Shown in pieces: positions 17,225 to 26,601 of a stretch of DNA of 61,109 bases. The notes below the pieces were generated by a model. The model made no database searches and was not told the origin of the DNA. It saw nothing but the letters and a program-made list of their open reading frames with translations. The number at the start of each line of letters is the position of its first letter. Position 1 is the first letter of the stretch. Where the stretch lies: assembly GCA_025359685.1 (NCBI GenBank), contig JANYEY010000017.1, forward strand, positions 1 to 61,109, given 5' to 3'. Source of the DNA: Sphingomonadaceae bacterium. GTDB lineage: Bacteria > Pseudomonadota > Alphaproteobacteria > Sphingomonadales > Sphingomonadaceae. The translations under genes were made by a program, and so were the position numbers.

Positions 17225-18730
17225 TCAATCACCGGTTCGCACCAGGGCTGGAACGATATACCCCGGCTGGCCGGCGGCGCTGTTGAAGCTGTAGACTTCG
17301 GGGTGCGGACCATAAGTGCGGAAATAGACCATAAAGTCCACGCCTTTGGGGGTCGCGAGCCAGTTGTGATCTTTGGCAGCATTTCCGGTAGGCTCGGATT
17401 GGACGAAGATGTCGAGCGAGCCGTCGGGATTGAAATGCAGCGGATTGATGCGGTCATGGTTGCCGATCGGGTTACGGCCCTTGGGAGCAAAGATATCATA
17501 AGTGCCAGCAGTGTAGACCGTGAACGACCAGAAGCCATCGACCTGCGGCGCCTTGCCCGCGTCGAAATGGATGGTGTAGCGGTGGCTGCCGTTCAATTGC
17601 GCGCCTGCGGCGTCGCGCAAATTGATCGACTGCATATTGTCTTCCATCATGTTGCCGGAAAACCCGAATTGGGCGGCAGCAGCGCGCTTCAGATAGTGTT
17701 CCTGATACCGGCCCACTACCAGTGCGTAGGGCCAGCCGTTAACGCGCGGCCCCAGATTGCCGAGTGCCCGGCGCAGCATCGGAGGGCCCAGGACCATTGC
17801 CTGGCGCAGCGCATCCTGCTTGTCAGCCGGCAGCGCGGCAAAATCGAACGGCTGCCCCTGGACAATGCCAAAGCTGCGCAGATTGGCCACCGCTTCGCTG
17901 TCTTCCTGGGTCGGCGGATTGATCGCCAGTACAGCGGCCATGCGGCTGTAGAATGTCTGCGGATCCATCGCCATGATCTGCTTGGGCACGGTGGAGAGCA
18001 TCCACGGGCTGATCGCCGGATCGACCTTGCCGGCGGGCGGGACATAATTTTGCCCCCGCTTCCATTTTGAGAGGGGCGTTAGAGCCATGCCATCCTGAAA
18101 TCGGTGGGCGGAGGTCAGGCTGGCCGGATCGAAATCCTGCCGGATGCGGCACAGGATCATCGCATGATCGCTGTCCATCTGGATGCGGCGAACGCCGGGC
18201 GGCAAGGTGCCATGCCAGTCCTTGCCCGTTACCGCATAATCGACCTCGATCGGTCCGGGGTTGGTGCGGTTGCCAACCGAGATATTGTCCGCCCACTGGT
18301 TGTGGATCGGGCAGACGTAATAGTGACCTGCCCAGGCCGGCAAGTGCCAGATTATCGGCTCTTTGCTCACATCGAGGTAGGCCATCGTGTAGAGCGTGTC
18401 AGAATTGGGGGCGACGCCCATGGTGTTTTCGGCGGTCTGCTGGCGGCGGCCATGGAAGAACTGATTGAGCGGCGCCCACATCTGGTTGGGGTTTTCGCTG
18501 GGCGCAGCGACATTGGTATACGTCTTCATCGAGACGTCGAAATAGACCGGCGTGTAGCCATAGACATAGGCTTGCAGAGCCTTTTCGACGAGCGGTGAGA
18601 CGGGTGCGGCGGCCTCGATACTGTCGTCACCGAAGTGGAGCATCTGCATGTCCTGGGCGCGAACTGCCCCGCCCAGCGTGAACATCAACGTGGCTGTCGA
18701 AACCAGTAGTCCTGTGGCTAGGCGTTTCAT
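17225..18730 (-). CDS. DUF1254/DUF1214 secreted protein
   Basis: A 501-residue exported protein with signal peptide ending near GGAVRAQD. The N-terminal half (about 50-200; YVYGYTPVYFDV, GVAPNSDTLYTMAYLDV) matches DUF1254 and the C-terminal part (about 370-480; VDGFWSFTVYTAGTYDI, NPLHFNPDGSLDI) matches DUF1214, the usual pairing. Biochemical function is not established. It is the first gene of the DUF1254-amidohydrolase-dioxygenase operon and is divergent from the AraC regulator, which probably controls it. Confidence 0.85.
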   Translation of the reverse strand: MKRLATGLLVSTATLMFTLGGAVRAQDMQMLHFGDDSIEAAAPVSPLVEKALQAYVYGYTPVYFDVSMKTYTNVAAPSENPNQMWAPLNQFFHGRRQQTAENTMGVAPNSDTLYTMAYLDVSKEPIIWHLPAWAGHYYVCPIHNQWADNISVGNRTNPGPIEVDYAVTGKDWHGTLPPGVRRIQMDSDHAMILCRIRQDFDPASLTSAHRFQDGMALTPLSKWKRGQNYVPPAGKVDPAISPWMLSTVPKQIMAMDPQTFYSRMAAVLAINPPTQEDSEAVANLRSFGIVQGQPFDFAALPADKQDALRQAMVLGPPMLRRALGNLGPRVNGWPYALVVGRYQEHYLKRAAAAQFGFSGNMMEDNMQSINLRDAAGAQLNGSHRYTIHFDAGKAPQVDGFWSFTVYTAGTYDIFAPKGRNPIGNHDRINPLHFNPDGSLDIFVQSEPTGNAAKDHNWLATPKGVDFMVYFRTYGPHPEVYSFNSAAGQPGYIVPALVRTGD

Positions 18731-18833
18731 CGGTTCATCCCCTTCATCGAGCCTTGTGGCACTTCTGGCGGTTTAGCCGCAGGATTGGCTTTGATACTTG
18801 ACCTATCACGACATTAAGTTGATCATCTGCGCC

Positions 18834-19820
18834 ATGCCGCACTTTGCGCAGAACACCAGTCTTGAGCCTTTGTTCCGCTTTGCCGCCACGCTGGGCATCA
18901 AAGCCGAGAATATCTGCGACGCCATCGGTCTTGATCTTCAGGCGGCGACAATCAGTGGCGGACTGATTCCGGCATCCGCCGTGATCGATTGCGTTGAATG
19001 GGTGGCAGCGACCAGCGGAACGCCGAATTTCGGGCTGCTCATGGCCGAACGGGTCGAACCCCGCATCATCGGCCTGCCCGCGCTGATCGCCGAACAGTGC
19101 CGCTCGATCCCCGAATATTATGAGCTGTTGCAGGCCCATCTGGGGCAGCACACCACCGGCTATTCCTTTGCGCTCGATCACGATGCGTTCGGCGGGGTCG
19201 GACGGTTGCGCATCATTTCACGCGGGCGCCATGAGCCGCGCCATTTTGCCGAAGCTGTGCTGGCCATCCACATCCGTGCTTTCCCCCAATTTCTGGGTGT
19301 GCATTGGCGGCCGAGCAAAGTGCTGTTCGCGCATGACCAGCTTGGCAGAACGGGTGACTACGCCCGCACCTTTGGCACCGAGGTCGTGTTCCGTGCCGGC
19401 TACAACGCGATCGTCTTCAGCGCCGAAGACTTGCTCTGGCGCGCCGCAGCGCAAGGAATGGACGTGCGGCGGCAACTACAGCACGCCTCCGCCGTCGCCC
19501 AGAGTGACCTGGTTGGCAAGGTTTCAGCCATGATCCGGATGTTGCTGCCGGACGGCAAAACCACGATCGACGAGGTCGCTGAGTCCTTGGCGATGAATCC
19601 CCGGACGCTGCAGCGTAAACTGCGGCAGTCTGGCACCAGCTTCTCGCGCCTCCTCGCCGAAACCCGGATTGCACTCGCTCGCGACTATCTTGGCCGCGAA
19701 GCGGTCAGCGCAACCGTGACGGCCGCCCGGCTCGGCTTTGCCGAAGTGAGCGTCTTCAGCCGGTTCGTGCGCAAGCACCTCAAGGTTTCGCCGCGAACAT
19801 TGATGAAAGTAACCCGCTGA
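18834..19820 (+). CDS. AraC-family transcriptional regulator
   Basis: A 328-residue regulator with an N-terminal ligand-sensing domain of the Arabinose_bd/PF12625 type (about residues 15-200) and a C-terminal double HTH (about 235-328). The second HTH is recognisable as ARLGFAEVSVFSRFVRKHLK followed by VSPRTL. It is divergent from the DUF1254 operon across about 100 bp and likely activates that operon in response to the substrate. The ATG at 18834 is preferred; a TTG at 18798 would extend it by 12 residues. Confidence 0.88.
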   Translation: MPHFAQNTSLEPLFRFAATLGIKAENICDAIGLDLQAATISGGLIPASAVIDCVEWVAATSGTPNFGLLMAERVEPRIIGLPALIAEQCRSIPEYYELLQAHLGQHTTGYSFALDHDAFGGVGRLRIISRGRHEPRHFAEAVLAIHIRAFPQFLGVHWRPSKVLFAHDQLGRTGDYARTFGTEVVFRAGYNAIVFSAEDLLWRAAAQGMDVRRQLQHASAVAQSDLVGKVSAMIRMLLPDGKTTIDEVAESLAMNPRTLQRKLRQSGTSFSRLLAETRIALARDYLGREAVSATVTAARLGFAEVSVFSRFVRKHLKVSPRTLMKVTR

Positions 19821-20028
19821 TCGCTTTGCGCGGTTGGCGTTTTTCCAGAGTGGCCACTTGAGCATCAATAGCTGGTCGGGAGCTGCTCATGGTTGTGCTT
19901 GTTAATGAACCGGACGTTCGCCCCCGGGTTCCGCCCAACCTTTCGGGATCGGGTGGCGGACATGCGTGGTAATTCCGATCGCACCGCTTTAGGTGGGCAG
20001 CGCAAGTTCAGGCAGATCAGGCAGACCA

Positions 20029-20367
20029 ATGGCCCGTAAACATTCCAAACATGGCACTTATGGCGACTCGCATGGTGAGGAGGAGGCTCCGGCGGCGACT
20101 GTGCCCTGCTGGTTATGCGGACGGCCAACTGGCAAGACCATTGTCTGGCACCATCCCGTGCCCAAAAGCCGGGGCGGGCGCGACGTTGTGCCCATGCACC
20201 CCGTTTGCCAGCAGACCCTGATCGCCAATTTCACCAATTCCGAGCTGCAGCGCTATGGGATGGATGTGACAGGCCTGCTGGATAATCCTGCGGTCCGCAA
20301 ATTCGTCGATTGGGTGGCGAACAAGGATCCCGATTTCACCGCGCCGCAGGCCAAGAAGCAACGCTGA
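20029..20367 (+). CDS. small HNH-endonuclease-like protein
   Basis: A 112-residue protein. CWLCGRP, then WHHPVPKSRGGRD and HPVCQQTLIANF, give the Cys-Cys...His-His...His...Cys arrangement of an HNH zinc/beta-beta-alpha nuclease fold. Small stand-alone HNH proteins may be nucleases of unknown role. The basic N-terminus (MARKHSKHG) may contact DNA. The ATG at 20029 is chosen over an in-frame start at 19993. It lies 34 bp before a small HTH gene. Confidence 0.6.
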   Translation: MARKHSKHGTYGDSHGEEEAPAATVPCWLCGRPTGKTIVWHHPVPKSRGGRDVVPMHPVCQQTLIANFTNSELQRYGMDVTGLLDNPAVRKFVDWVANKDPDFTAPQAKKQR

Positions 20368-20401
20368 ACCATCGGCGGGTACAGAAACGAATGGAACAAC
20401 G

Positions 20402-20644
20402 ATGACCGGGTCAATCACAACGCAGGAATCGCAAGACCACTTTGCCCATTGCGTCCAGGTTTTTGGCGGCATTCCTGCAACCTCGCGGCGGCTCGGTATC
20501 GACGAACGAGCCATCCGGCGATTTATCAACGGGGAGCTGCCGGTGAGCGCGCGTCTGCTGGAAGACGCTGCGAACGCGCTCCGGCTGCTGATCGCCGAAG
20601 CCACAGCAGCGGAAAACCATATCGCTGCGGCGTTGGGCGGTTAG
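20402..20644 (+). CDS. small HTH-like protein
   Basis: An 80-residue protein with QVFGGIPATSRRLGIDERAI and RRFINGELPVSARL, resembling a short XRE-type helix-turn-helix (the YdaS/Cro-like pattern of a turn followed by an FINGE recognition segment). No other domain is present. It follows the HNH gene closely on the same strand and may belong to the same transcript. Function is unknown. Confidence 0.6.
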   Translation: MTGSITTQESQDHFAHCVQVFGGIPATSRRLGIDERAIRRFINGELPVSARLLEDAANALRLLIAEATAAENHIAAALGG

Positions 20645-20809
20645 CCGAACGATCCGCTAATTCCCTCCGTTCAAACTGGCACCGCGTCGAGGGCGCAATA
20701 AATCAAGAAAAACCGCGACTTATTGTTTCTGAGTGCTACATAACTGATCGTAGCTTCACCGACTGACAAAGCCGACGGCCTTTGCATTTTCGGTTTTGCG
20801 GGATCATTG

Positions 20810-21733
20810 ATGGGCAGGGGCAGGATTCGATCAACTCGGCACGTCAAAGCTGCGGCGACCCCGCCATCGGCTGCTAAGGCTAAGTCGGGCGATGGCGCCA
20901 AGGATAACGGCCCTAAGGATATCGGCCCAAACGATCATGGCCCGGACGATAGCGGCCCAGACGATAGCGGCCCACAGCGGGCTGGCCATATGATCGTGGG
21001 CATCGGTGCCTCGGCCGGCGGGCTTGACGCCTTCCGGTCGTTCTTCTCGGAAATGCCAACCGATAGCGGCATGGCCTTCGTGCTGGTCCAGCATCTGGAC
21101 CCCGATTACAACAGCGCGCTGGCCGAGATCATTGGTAAATGCACCGCAATGCCGGTGGTGAAGGCCGCTGACGGAACCATCGCTGCGCCCAACACCGTCG
21201 CCGTGATCCCGCAAAACGCGATTCTGAAAATCGAAGGCGGGGTGCTGCGGGTCGCCTTGCCCGAAACGCCGACCGCGCGGCGGTCATCGATTGATACCTT
21301 CCTGGTGTCACTGGCCGAAGATCAGGGTGAAAACGCCGTCGGAATCATCCTGTCGGGGTTCGGCAGCGACGGCACGATCGGGATCGAGGCGATCAAGGAA
21401 GCCGGCGGACTGACGCTGAGCGAAGCCGCGTTCGATCATCACGCCAAGTTTGGCATGCCGCAAAGCGCGACCGCCGGCGGCTTTGTCGACTATGTCCTCC
21501 AGCCGCATGAGATGCCGGCGCGCCTGCTGGAATATCGCGACTTCAAATTCAAAGACGCGGCCCTTGGCCTGTCTGAAACATCGGCAACGGGCCGGGCCAA
21601 TCATCTGGTCACGATCTGCGCCGTGCTCAACAGCCGCCTAGGCCGCGATTTTGGGCAATACAAATCGAGCACACTGATGCGCCGCGTTCGGCGGCGGATG
21701 CAGGTGCTGCATATCGAAGACCCCAACGAATAA
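20810..21733 (+). pseudogene. CheB-CheR-PAS-HWE kinase gene, N-terminal fragment before in-frame stop
   Basis: 307 codons ending in a TAA at 21731-21733. The fragment carries a full CheB methylesterase domain: GIGASAGG with the catalytic Ser, VQHLDPD with His, and LSGFGSDG with Asp. It then has the N-terminal all-helical CheR part (ending RRRMQVLHIEDPNE). The reading frame continues without shift directly into the SAM-binding CheR half, so the two pieces were one gene of about 1,200 codons. The stop replaces what is usually a Tyr codon in CheR (TAT/TAC to TAA). The CheB part could still be made alone. Near the N-terminus is a Gly-Pro-Asp-rich repeat encoded by 15-bp units. ATG at 20810 or TTG at 20807. 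Confidence 0.75.
20909..20968 (+). repeat. 15-bp tandem repeat, four units
   Basis: Four 15-bp units beginning GGCCC at 20909, 20924, 20939 and 20954. The last two differ at one base. They encode five-residue repeats such as GPDDS in the linker before the CheB domain. Copy number could vary by slippage without breaking the frame. Confidence 0.8.
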
Positions 21734-24409
21734 ATCACGCAGCTGCGCAAGCTGCCGAATGAACCCGATCTGCTGTTTCGGGAAATCCTGATCGGCGTAA
21801 CCCGGTTTTTCCGCGATCCGGGGATGTTTGAAGCCTTGGCCGAAACCGTCTTGCCCGAGCTGATATCCAGCGGCGGGCCTGACGAACCGATCCGCGTGTG
21901 GGTGGCGGGATGCGCCACAGGGGAGGAGGCCTATTCGCTCGCCATCCTGTTCAAAGAAGCGCTGACGGCTGCGGAATCCACGCGGGTCGTAACGATCTTT
22001 GCAACCGATATCGATGACCGGGCCGTCACAATCGCCCGCACTTGGCTCTATAGCGATCTCATTGAGGCCGATGCGTCGGTAGAGCGGCTGGAGCAGCACT
22101 TTGTCAAAGAAGGCCAACGCTACCGGGTTGCCAAACACATTCGCGATATGTGTGTGTTTTCCACGCATGACCTGGTCAAGGATCCGCCGTTCTCAAGGCT
22201 CGATATGGTAACGTGTCGCAATCTGTTGATCTACTTTGAAGCAGCGCTGCAGCAGCGCGTCATTGCAACCTTTCACTACGGAATTAAACCCAATGGGTTC
22301 CTGTGGCTCGGCCCTTCTGAAACCATCGCGGCGAGCGCGCGGCTGTTCAAGTCGTTTGACAAGCGCAGCAGGATCTTCAGGCGGGTCGACGGCGCCGCTG
22401 AAGTCCCGCGAGCCCCGGCGACCAGCCGGATGAGCCCCGCCTCCCCCACGCAGCGCGGGGTTGAAGCCGATAGCATCGATACCCAGGCCACGCGGATGAT
22501 GGCGCAATATACACCGGCTTACATCGTGTTCGACAGTCAGAACGAGATTCAGCGGTTCTCTGGGCCGGTCGCGAAATTCATGGAGCCGGTCAGCGGCGGC
22601 GCCAGCCTGAACTTGTTCCGGATGCTGCACGCCCAGCTCCGCCCGCACGTCCGCAGCCTCGCGCGCAGAGCGCTTGAAGAGCAACGACCAATCCAGGAAG
22701 CCGTCAGTTTCGATGTCGCTGGCCAGACTCAGATGATAAATCTGATCGCCGAGCCGCTGACCGAACCGGTTGGCGGGCAGCGTTGCCTGTTGCTGGCGTT
22801 TCAGGAACTCGCGCCGGGCACCGCATCCGGGGTAGCGGATACGCCCGCCCAAAGCCCCTCGGTGGATCCCGAACATTCCGAACTGATCGCCGCGCGCGAA
22901 AAGCTTCAGACGATCACCGAGGAGCTGGAGACCGCGAACGAGGAACTGCATTCGACGGTGGAGGAGCTGGAGACTTCCAAGGAAGAGCTCCAGTCGATCA
23001 ACGAAGAGCTGCAAACCGTTAACGCCGAGCTGAACAACCGGGCCGACAGCCTGGTCCGGTCGAACAGCGATCTGGCCAACCTGTTCGATAACACCTCTGT
23101 CGCGACGTTGTTCCTCGATAACAGAACGCATATCCGCAGGTTTACACCGGCAATCACCGAGATTTTCAATGTCCGCGAAGGCGACGAAGGACGGCTGATC
23201 AGCGATTTTTCATCGCGCCTGGCCGGCTCTGCGCTGACGCAGGATATCGCGACGGTGCTGCGTGACCTGGGGTCGGTGGAACGCGAAGCCGCGTCGGAGG
23301 ATGCTGAAACCACTTACCTGGTGCGGGTCAAGCCATACCGCGATCTCAACAATGTCATCGACGGCGTGGTCATCACGCTGATCGATATTTCCGAACGCAA
23401 ACGGCTGGAACGCGATCAGGCGCACCTTGCGGCCATCGTTGCCTCTTCGGAAGACGCGATCATCAGCCACGACCTTGATGGCAAGATCACCAGCTGGAAC
23501 GCCGGTGCGGAAAAGATCTACGGCTATGCGGTGCATGAGATGATCGGTCAGCCGATGTCCACTTTGCTGGATGACATACAGATCGATGAATGGCCGGCCA
23601 ATCTGATCCGCTTGCGCCAGGGCGAGCCGGTCACCGATATCGACATCAGCCGGGTGACCAAGGGTGACCGGGTGATTTACGTGTCGCTGACGATCTCGCC
23701 GATGCGCGATGCGCAAGGTGCGATCATCGGGGCATCGGCTGTCGCGCGCGACATTGCCTTGCGAAAAATCGCCGAGCAGCACTCCGAGATGCTGATGGCC
23801 GAACTCGATCACCGGGTGAAGAACATTCTGGCGGTCGTCTCTTCGGTCGTCTCCCAGACGCTCAAGGCGGGCGGCTCGGCCCAGTCCGCACGGGCCGAGA
23901 TCGAAGGCCGGATCCAGGCGATTTCACGCGCGCATGCGCTGCTGACCGAACTTGGCGGGGTTGGCGGATCGCTGGCCAAACTCGTGGCGACCGAGCTCAA
24001 GCCATTCAATCAGCGTGCGAACGTTACAGCATCGGGCGACGATGTGGTGCTGACCTCGCGGGCAAATCTGAGCATGGCCCTGGCGATCCACGAATTGGCG
24101 ACCAATGCGGTTAAATATGGCGCGCTCTCGACCGACGACGGGCATTTCGATGTGACCTGGCGGGTTACGGGATCAAACGACGCGCAGCAGCTCGAGCTGG
24201 TCTGGCTGGAAACCGGCGGGCCGCCCGTTTCGCAGCCCACCGGCCGGGGTTATGGAACCAAACTGATCGAACTCAGCCTGGTTCGCGGGCTGGGCGCCAC
24301 AGTAACCCGCGAATTCCTTGAAGCCGGAGTACGCTGCCAAATTCTGGTGCCGCTGACCCGCGACATCGGCAGCCTGCGCACGGCTGATCTTGCGGACGAG
24401 GCTTCGTGA
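21734..24409 (+). pseudogene. CheB-CheR-PAS-HWE kinase gene, C-terminal fragment after in-frame stop
   Basis: This piece continues in frame with the CheB fragment. It encodes the rest of the CheR methyltransferase (LIGVTRFFRDPGMF, then VWVAGCATGEEAYSLA for SAM), a long coiled coil of Glu-rich heptads (residues NEELHSTVEELETSKEEL), a PAS-like domain (FTPAITEIFNV), a second PAS (ISHDLDGKITSWNAGAEKIY) and an HWE histidine kinase (LDHRVKNILAVVSS with phosphoacceptor His, HELATNAVKYGALS, W-x-E in VWLETGG). If translated alone it would need an internal start, for example the ATG at 21824, which lies inside the CheR domain and would give 861 residues. It is followed by a receiver-domain gene in the same frame, separated only by the TGA at 24407. 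Confidence 0.75.
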
Positions 24410-24430
24410 CCAGCAGCGGCACGGCGCAGA

Positions 24431-24784
24431 GTGCTGGTGGTCGAGGATGAGTCGCTGGTTGGAATGGAGATCGAGGGCGCGATCGAAGATCTTGGCCATG
24501 AAGTCGTTGGTCCGATCGCCGAGCTTCACGAGGCGCTGGATGTGGCGGGGAGCGAAGCGCTGTGCTGTGCGATCCTCGACATCAACATCCGCGGCGGACA
24601 TTCTTATCCAGTCGCCGACATTCTCAAGGAGCGCGGCTTGCCGATGTTGTTGATGACTGGTTATGACCGGCAGACCCTGCCCGACCGACTGCACGGGGAG
24701 GCCCTTCTCGCCAAGCCCTTCACCGCCGAGCAACTGGATACCGCAATTCGCAATTTATGCGCCAGAGCGGCGATTTCCGTTTAA
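24431..24784 (+). CDS. single-domain response regulator
   Basis: A 117-residue CheY-like receiver. Acidic residues are in VVEDES, the phosphoacceptor is D50 (AILDINI), T76 is in LLMTGYD, and the conserved K95 is in LLAKPF. No output domain. The start is a GTG at 24431 placed 22 bp after, and in the same frame as, the kinase stop codon. Translation of the spacer gives PAAARRR. The receiver may therefore once have been the C-terminal domain of the upstream hybrid kinase. It is the likely phosphorylation partner of an HWE kinase. Confidence 0.8.
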   Translation: MLVVEDESLVGMEIEGAIEDLGHEVVGPIAELHEALDVAGSEALCCAILDINIRGGHSYPVADILKERGLPMLLMTGYDRQTLPDRLHGEALLAKPFTAEQLDTAIRNLCARAAISV

Positions 24785-24835
24785 CAAGAACGCGCCGGGC
24801 AGATTTTCTGCCGGTTGGCAGAGGCGATCCTGGTT

Positions 24836-25417
24836 ATGGCGAAAGATTTTCCCATCGTTTGTGTCGGCGGCTCTGCTGGCGGGCTGGACGCATACACGCG
24901 GCTGCTGAAAAATCTGCCGTCCGACCTGGGCGTCGCGATCGTCATCGTAAATCACCTGCGCACCGTATCGACGATGCTGCACCAGATCCTGCCGAGCTAC
25001 ACGGCTATGCCGGTCGAGCTGATTTCGGACCGGCTCGACGTGCGCCCGAACTGCGTGTTCATCATTCCGGAAAAGCGCGATCTCCACGTTGAGAACGGCG
25101 AGTTTCGCCTGAAACCGATCTCGAAGCCCCGGGGCTGGCCCGATGTCATCACCGTCTTCCTCCGCTCACTGACCGACAACTGGGACGGTCAACTGATCGC
25201 GGTGATCGTATCGGGCTATGATGGCGACGGGGCGGCCGCGCTGTGCGGTATCCGCGAAGTCGGCGGCCTCACGATCGCCCAGAAGATCGATACTGCCGCG
25301 CAGCCTGACATGCCGCAAAGCGCCATCGACAGCGGGTGCATCGATTACATCCTTTCGCCCGAAGCGATCGCGCAGGAAATCCGCCGGATCGCGGATGGTG
25401 ATCCGGACGCCCGCTGA
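24836..25417 (+). CDS. stand-alone CheB methylesterase-domain protein
   Basis: A 193-residue CheB catalytic domain without receiver. The Ser is in VGGSAGGLDAY, the His in VNHLRTVST, and the Asp in VSGYDGDGAAAL. PQSAIDSGCIDYIL completes the fold. CheB removes methyl groups from chemoreceptors, but no receptor or other chemotaxis gene lies nearby, so its target is unclear. It is the second CheB domain within 4.5 kb. The ATG at 24836 is preferred to a TTG at 24815. Confidence 0.8.
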   Translation: MAKDFPIVCVGGSAGGLDAYTRLLKNLPSDLGVAIVIVNHLRTVSTMLHQILPSYTAMPVELISDRLDVRPNCVFIIPEKRDLHVENGEFRLKPISKPRGWPDVITVFLRSLTDNWDGQLIAVIVSGYDGDGAAALCGIREVGGLTIAQKIDTAAQPDMPQSAIDSGCIDYILSPEAIAQEIRRIADGDPDAR

Positions 25418-25514
25418 CGAATTGGGGGCAACGCCGTAGCACGAGATATGTCGCCCGGTTCGAACCACGCCTACATCTGGTTCCGCTGGACCAGCAAACA
25501 AGGAACCGCGTCCG

Positions 25515-26414
25515 ATGCCAGAGGTCATTCTCCACCAGTACGATAGCTCGCCGTTTTCCGAGAAGGTGCGGATCTGTCTGGGCATCAAGGGTCTGGCCTG
25601 GAGCGCGGTTGACCAGCCGGTCATCATGCCCAAGCCCGACCTGGTGCCGCTGACCGGCGGATATCGCCGCATCCCGGTGATGCAGATCGGTGCCGACATT
25701 TACTGCGACAGTCAGTTGATCGTGCGCGAGCTTGATCGGCGCTTTCCAGGCAGGCCGCTCTTTCCGCGCGGCAGCGAGGGTCTGGCGATCGGGTTCGAAC
25801 AATGGTGCGACAAAGGGTTGTTCCAGTCGGCCGTCATGGCAATTTTCGGCTCCATCGGTGACGGCGTCGACCCCGCGTTCATCAAGGATCGTGAGGCCTT
25901 GAGCGGCCAGCCGTTCAACATTGCGGCCATGAAAGCGCTGGCGCCATTCGCCATCACCCAGATCAAGGCGCATGCCGCATTGCTGGCTGAGCAATTGGCC
26001 GATGGCCGCGCGTTCTTCGCAGGTGAAGATCCATGCCTCGCGGATGCAGCGGCCTATTACAATTTCTGGTTCATTCGCACCTTCTGCCCCGGGCTTGCCG
26101 ACCGGTTCGCCGATCTCGCTAACTTCGACGCCTGGTATGACCGCGTCACCGCGATCGGCCACGGCACCCGCGCAGGCATGACGCCAGCGCAAGCGCTTCA
26201 AGCGGCGGCCACTGCGGAGCCGGAAGAGATCGGGACGCTGGCGGCCGAGGCTGACTTGACGGGCAAATCGGTGGCCCTGGCAGCCACCGACTATGGCCGC
26301 GACCCGATTGTCGGAAGCTTTGCGGGCTCGACACTCTACAGCCTTGCGGTTCGCGAGATGTCCCGGGCATCGGACTGGTCCAGGTCCACGTTCCGCGCCT
26401 TGGCTATTCGCTAA
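25515..26414 (+). CDS. glutathione S-transferase family protein
   Basis: A 299-residue protein. Residues 1-80 form a thioredoxin-like N-terminal GST domain (YDSSPFSEKVRICLGIKGL, then GYRRIPVMQIGADIYCDSQL with the cis-Pro and SQ/Ser glutathione contacts). The all-helical C-terminal domain follows. It is about 80 residues longer than a typical GST. Such sphingomonad proteins have roles from detoxification to ether cleavage; the substrate cannot be deduced. It is monocistronic, on the same strand as the CheB gene. Confidence 0.8.
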   Translation: MPEVILHQYDSSPFSEKVRICLGIKGLAWSAVDQPVIMPKPDLVPLTGGYRRIPVMQIGADIYCDSQLIVRELDRRFPGRPLFPRGSEGLAIGFEQWCDKGLFQSAVMAIFGSIGDGVDPAFIKDREALSGQPFNIAAMKALAPFAITQIKAHAALLAEQLADGRAFFAGEDPCLADAAAYYNFWFIRTFCPGLADRFADLANFDAWYDRVTAIGHGTRAGMTPAQALQAAATAEPEEIGTLAAEADLTGKSVALAATDYGRDPIVGSFAGSTLYSLAVREMSRASDWSRSTFRALAIR

Positions 26415-26517
26415 CCCGGACTTAGCAAAACGGCGCGCTATTCAGGACAGGCGCCCTTCGGCACGCCAAGTCCGGACGGAAATGGACGGAGAATTTTTAT
26501 AAATTTCACATGTTTAA

Positions 26518-26544
26518 GGAACCAATCCTGATACGGTTGGTTCC
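26518..26544 (+). promoter_or_regulatory. inverted repeat or EcfG-like promoter before autotransporter
   Basis: GGAACCAA (26518-26525) and TTGGTTCC (26537-26544) form a perfect 8-bp inverted repeat with an 11-bp centre, 57 bp upstream of the autotransporter ATG. The same bases also contain GGAAC-N16-GGTT, close to the general-stress sigma EcfG consensus (GGAAC-N16/17-CGTT). Either reading is possible. Confidence 0.35.
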
Positions 26545-26601
26545 AGCGACATCGGGTCGCGCCGTCTCTTTGGTGTGCGCCTGCAACAGGAGACTTTTTC
26601 C

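Noticed and set aside
20807..21733. normal stand-alone CheB gene
   Set aside because: The frame continues without shift through the TAA into the remaining CheR domain, so it is better read as one broken gene.
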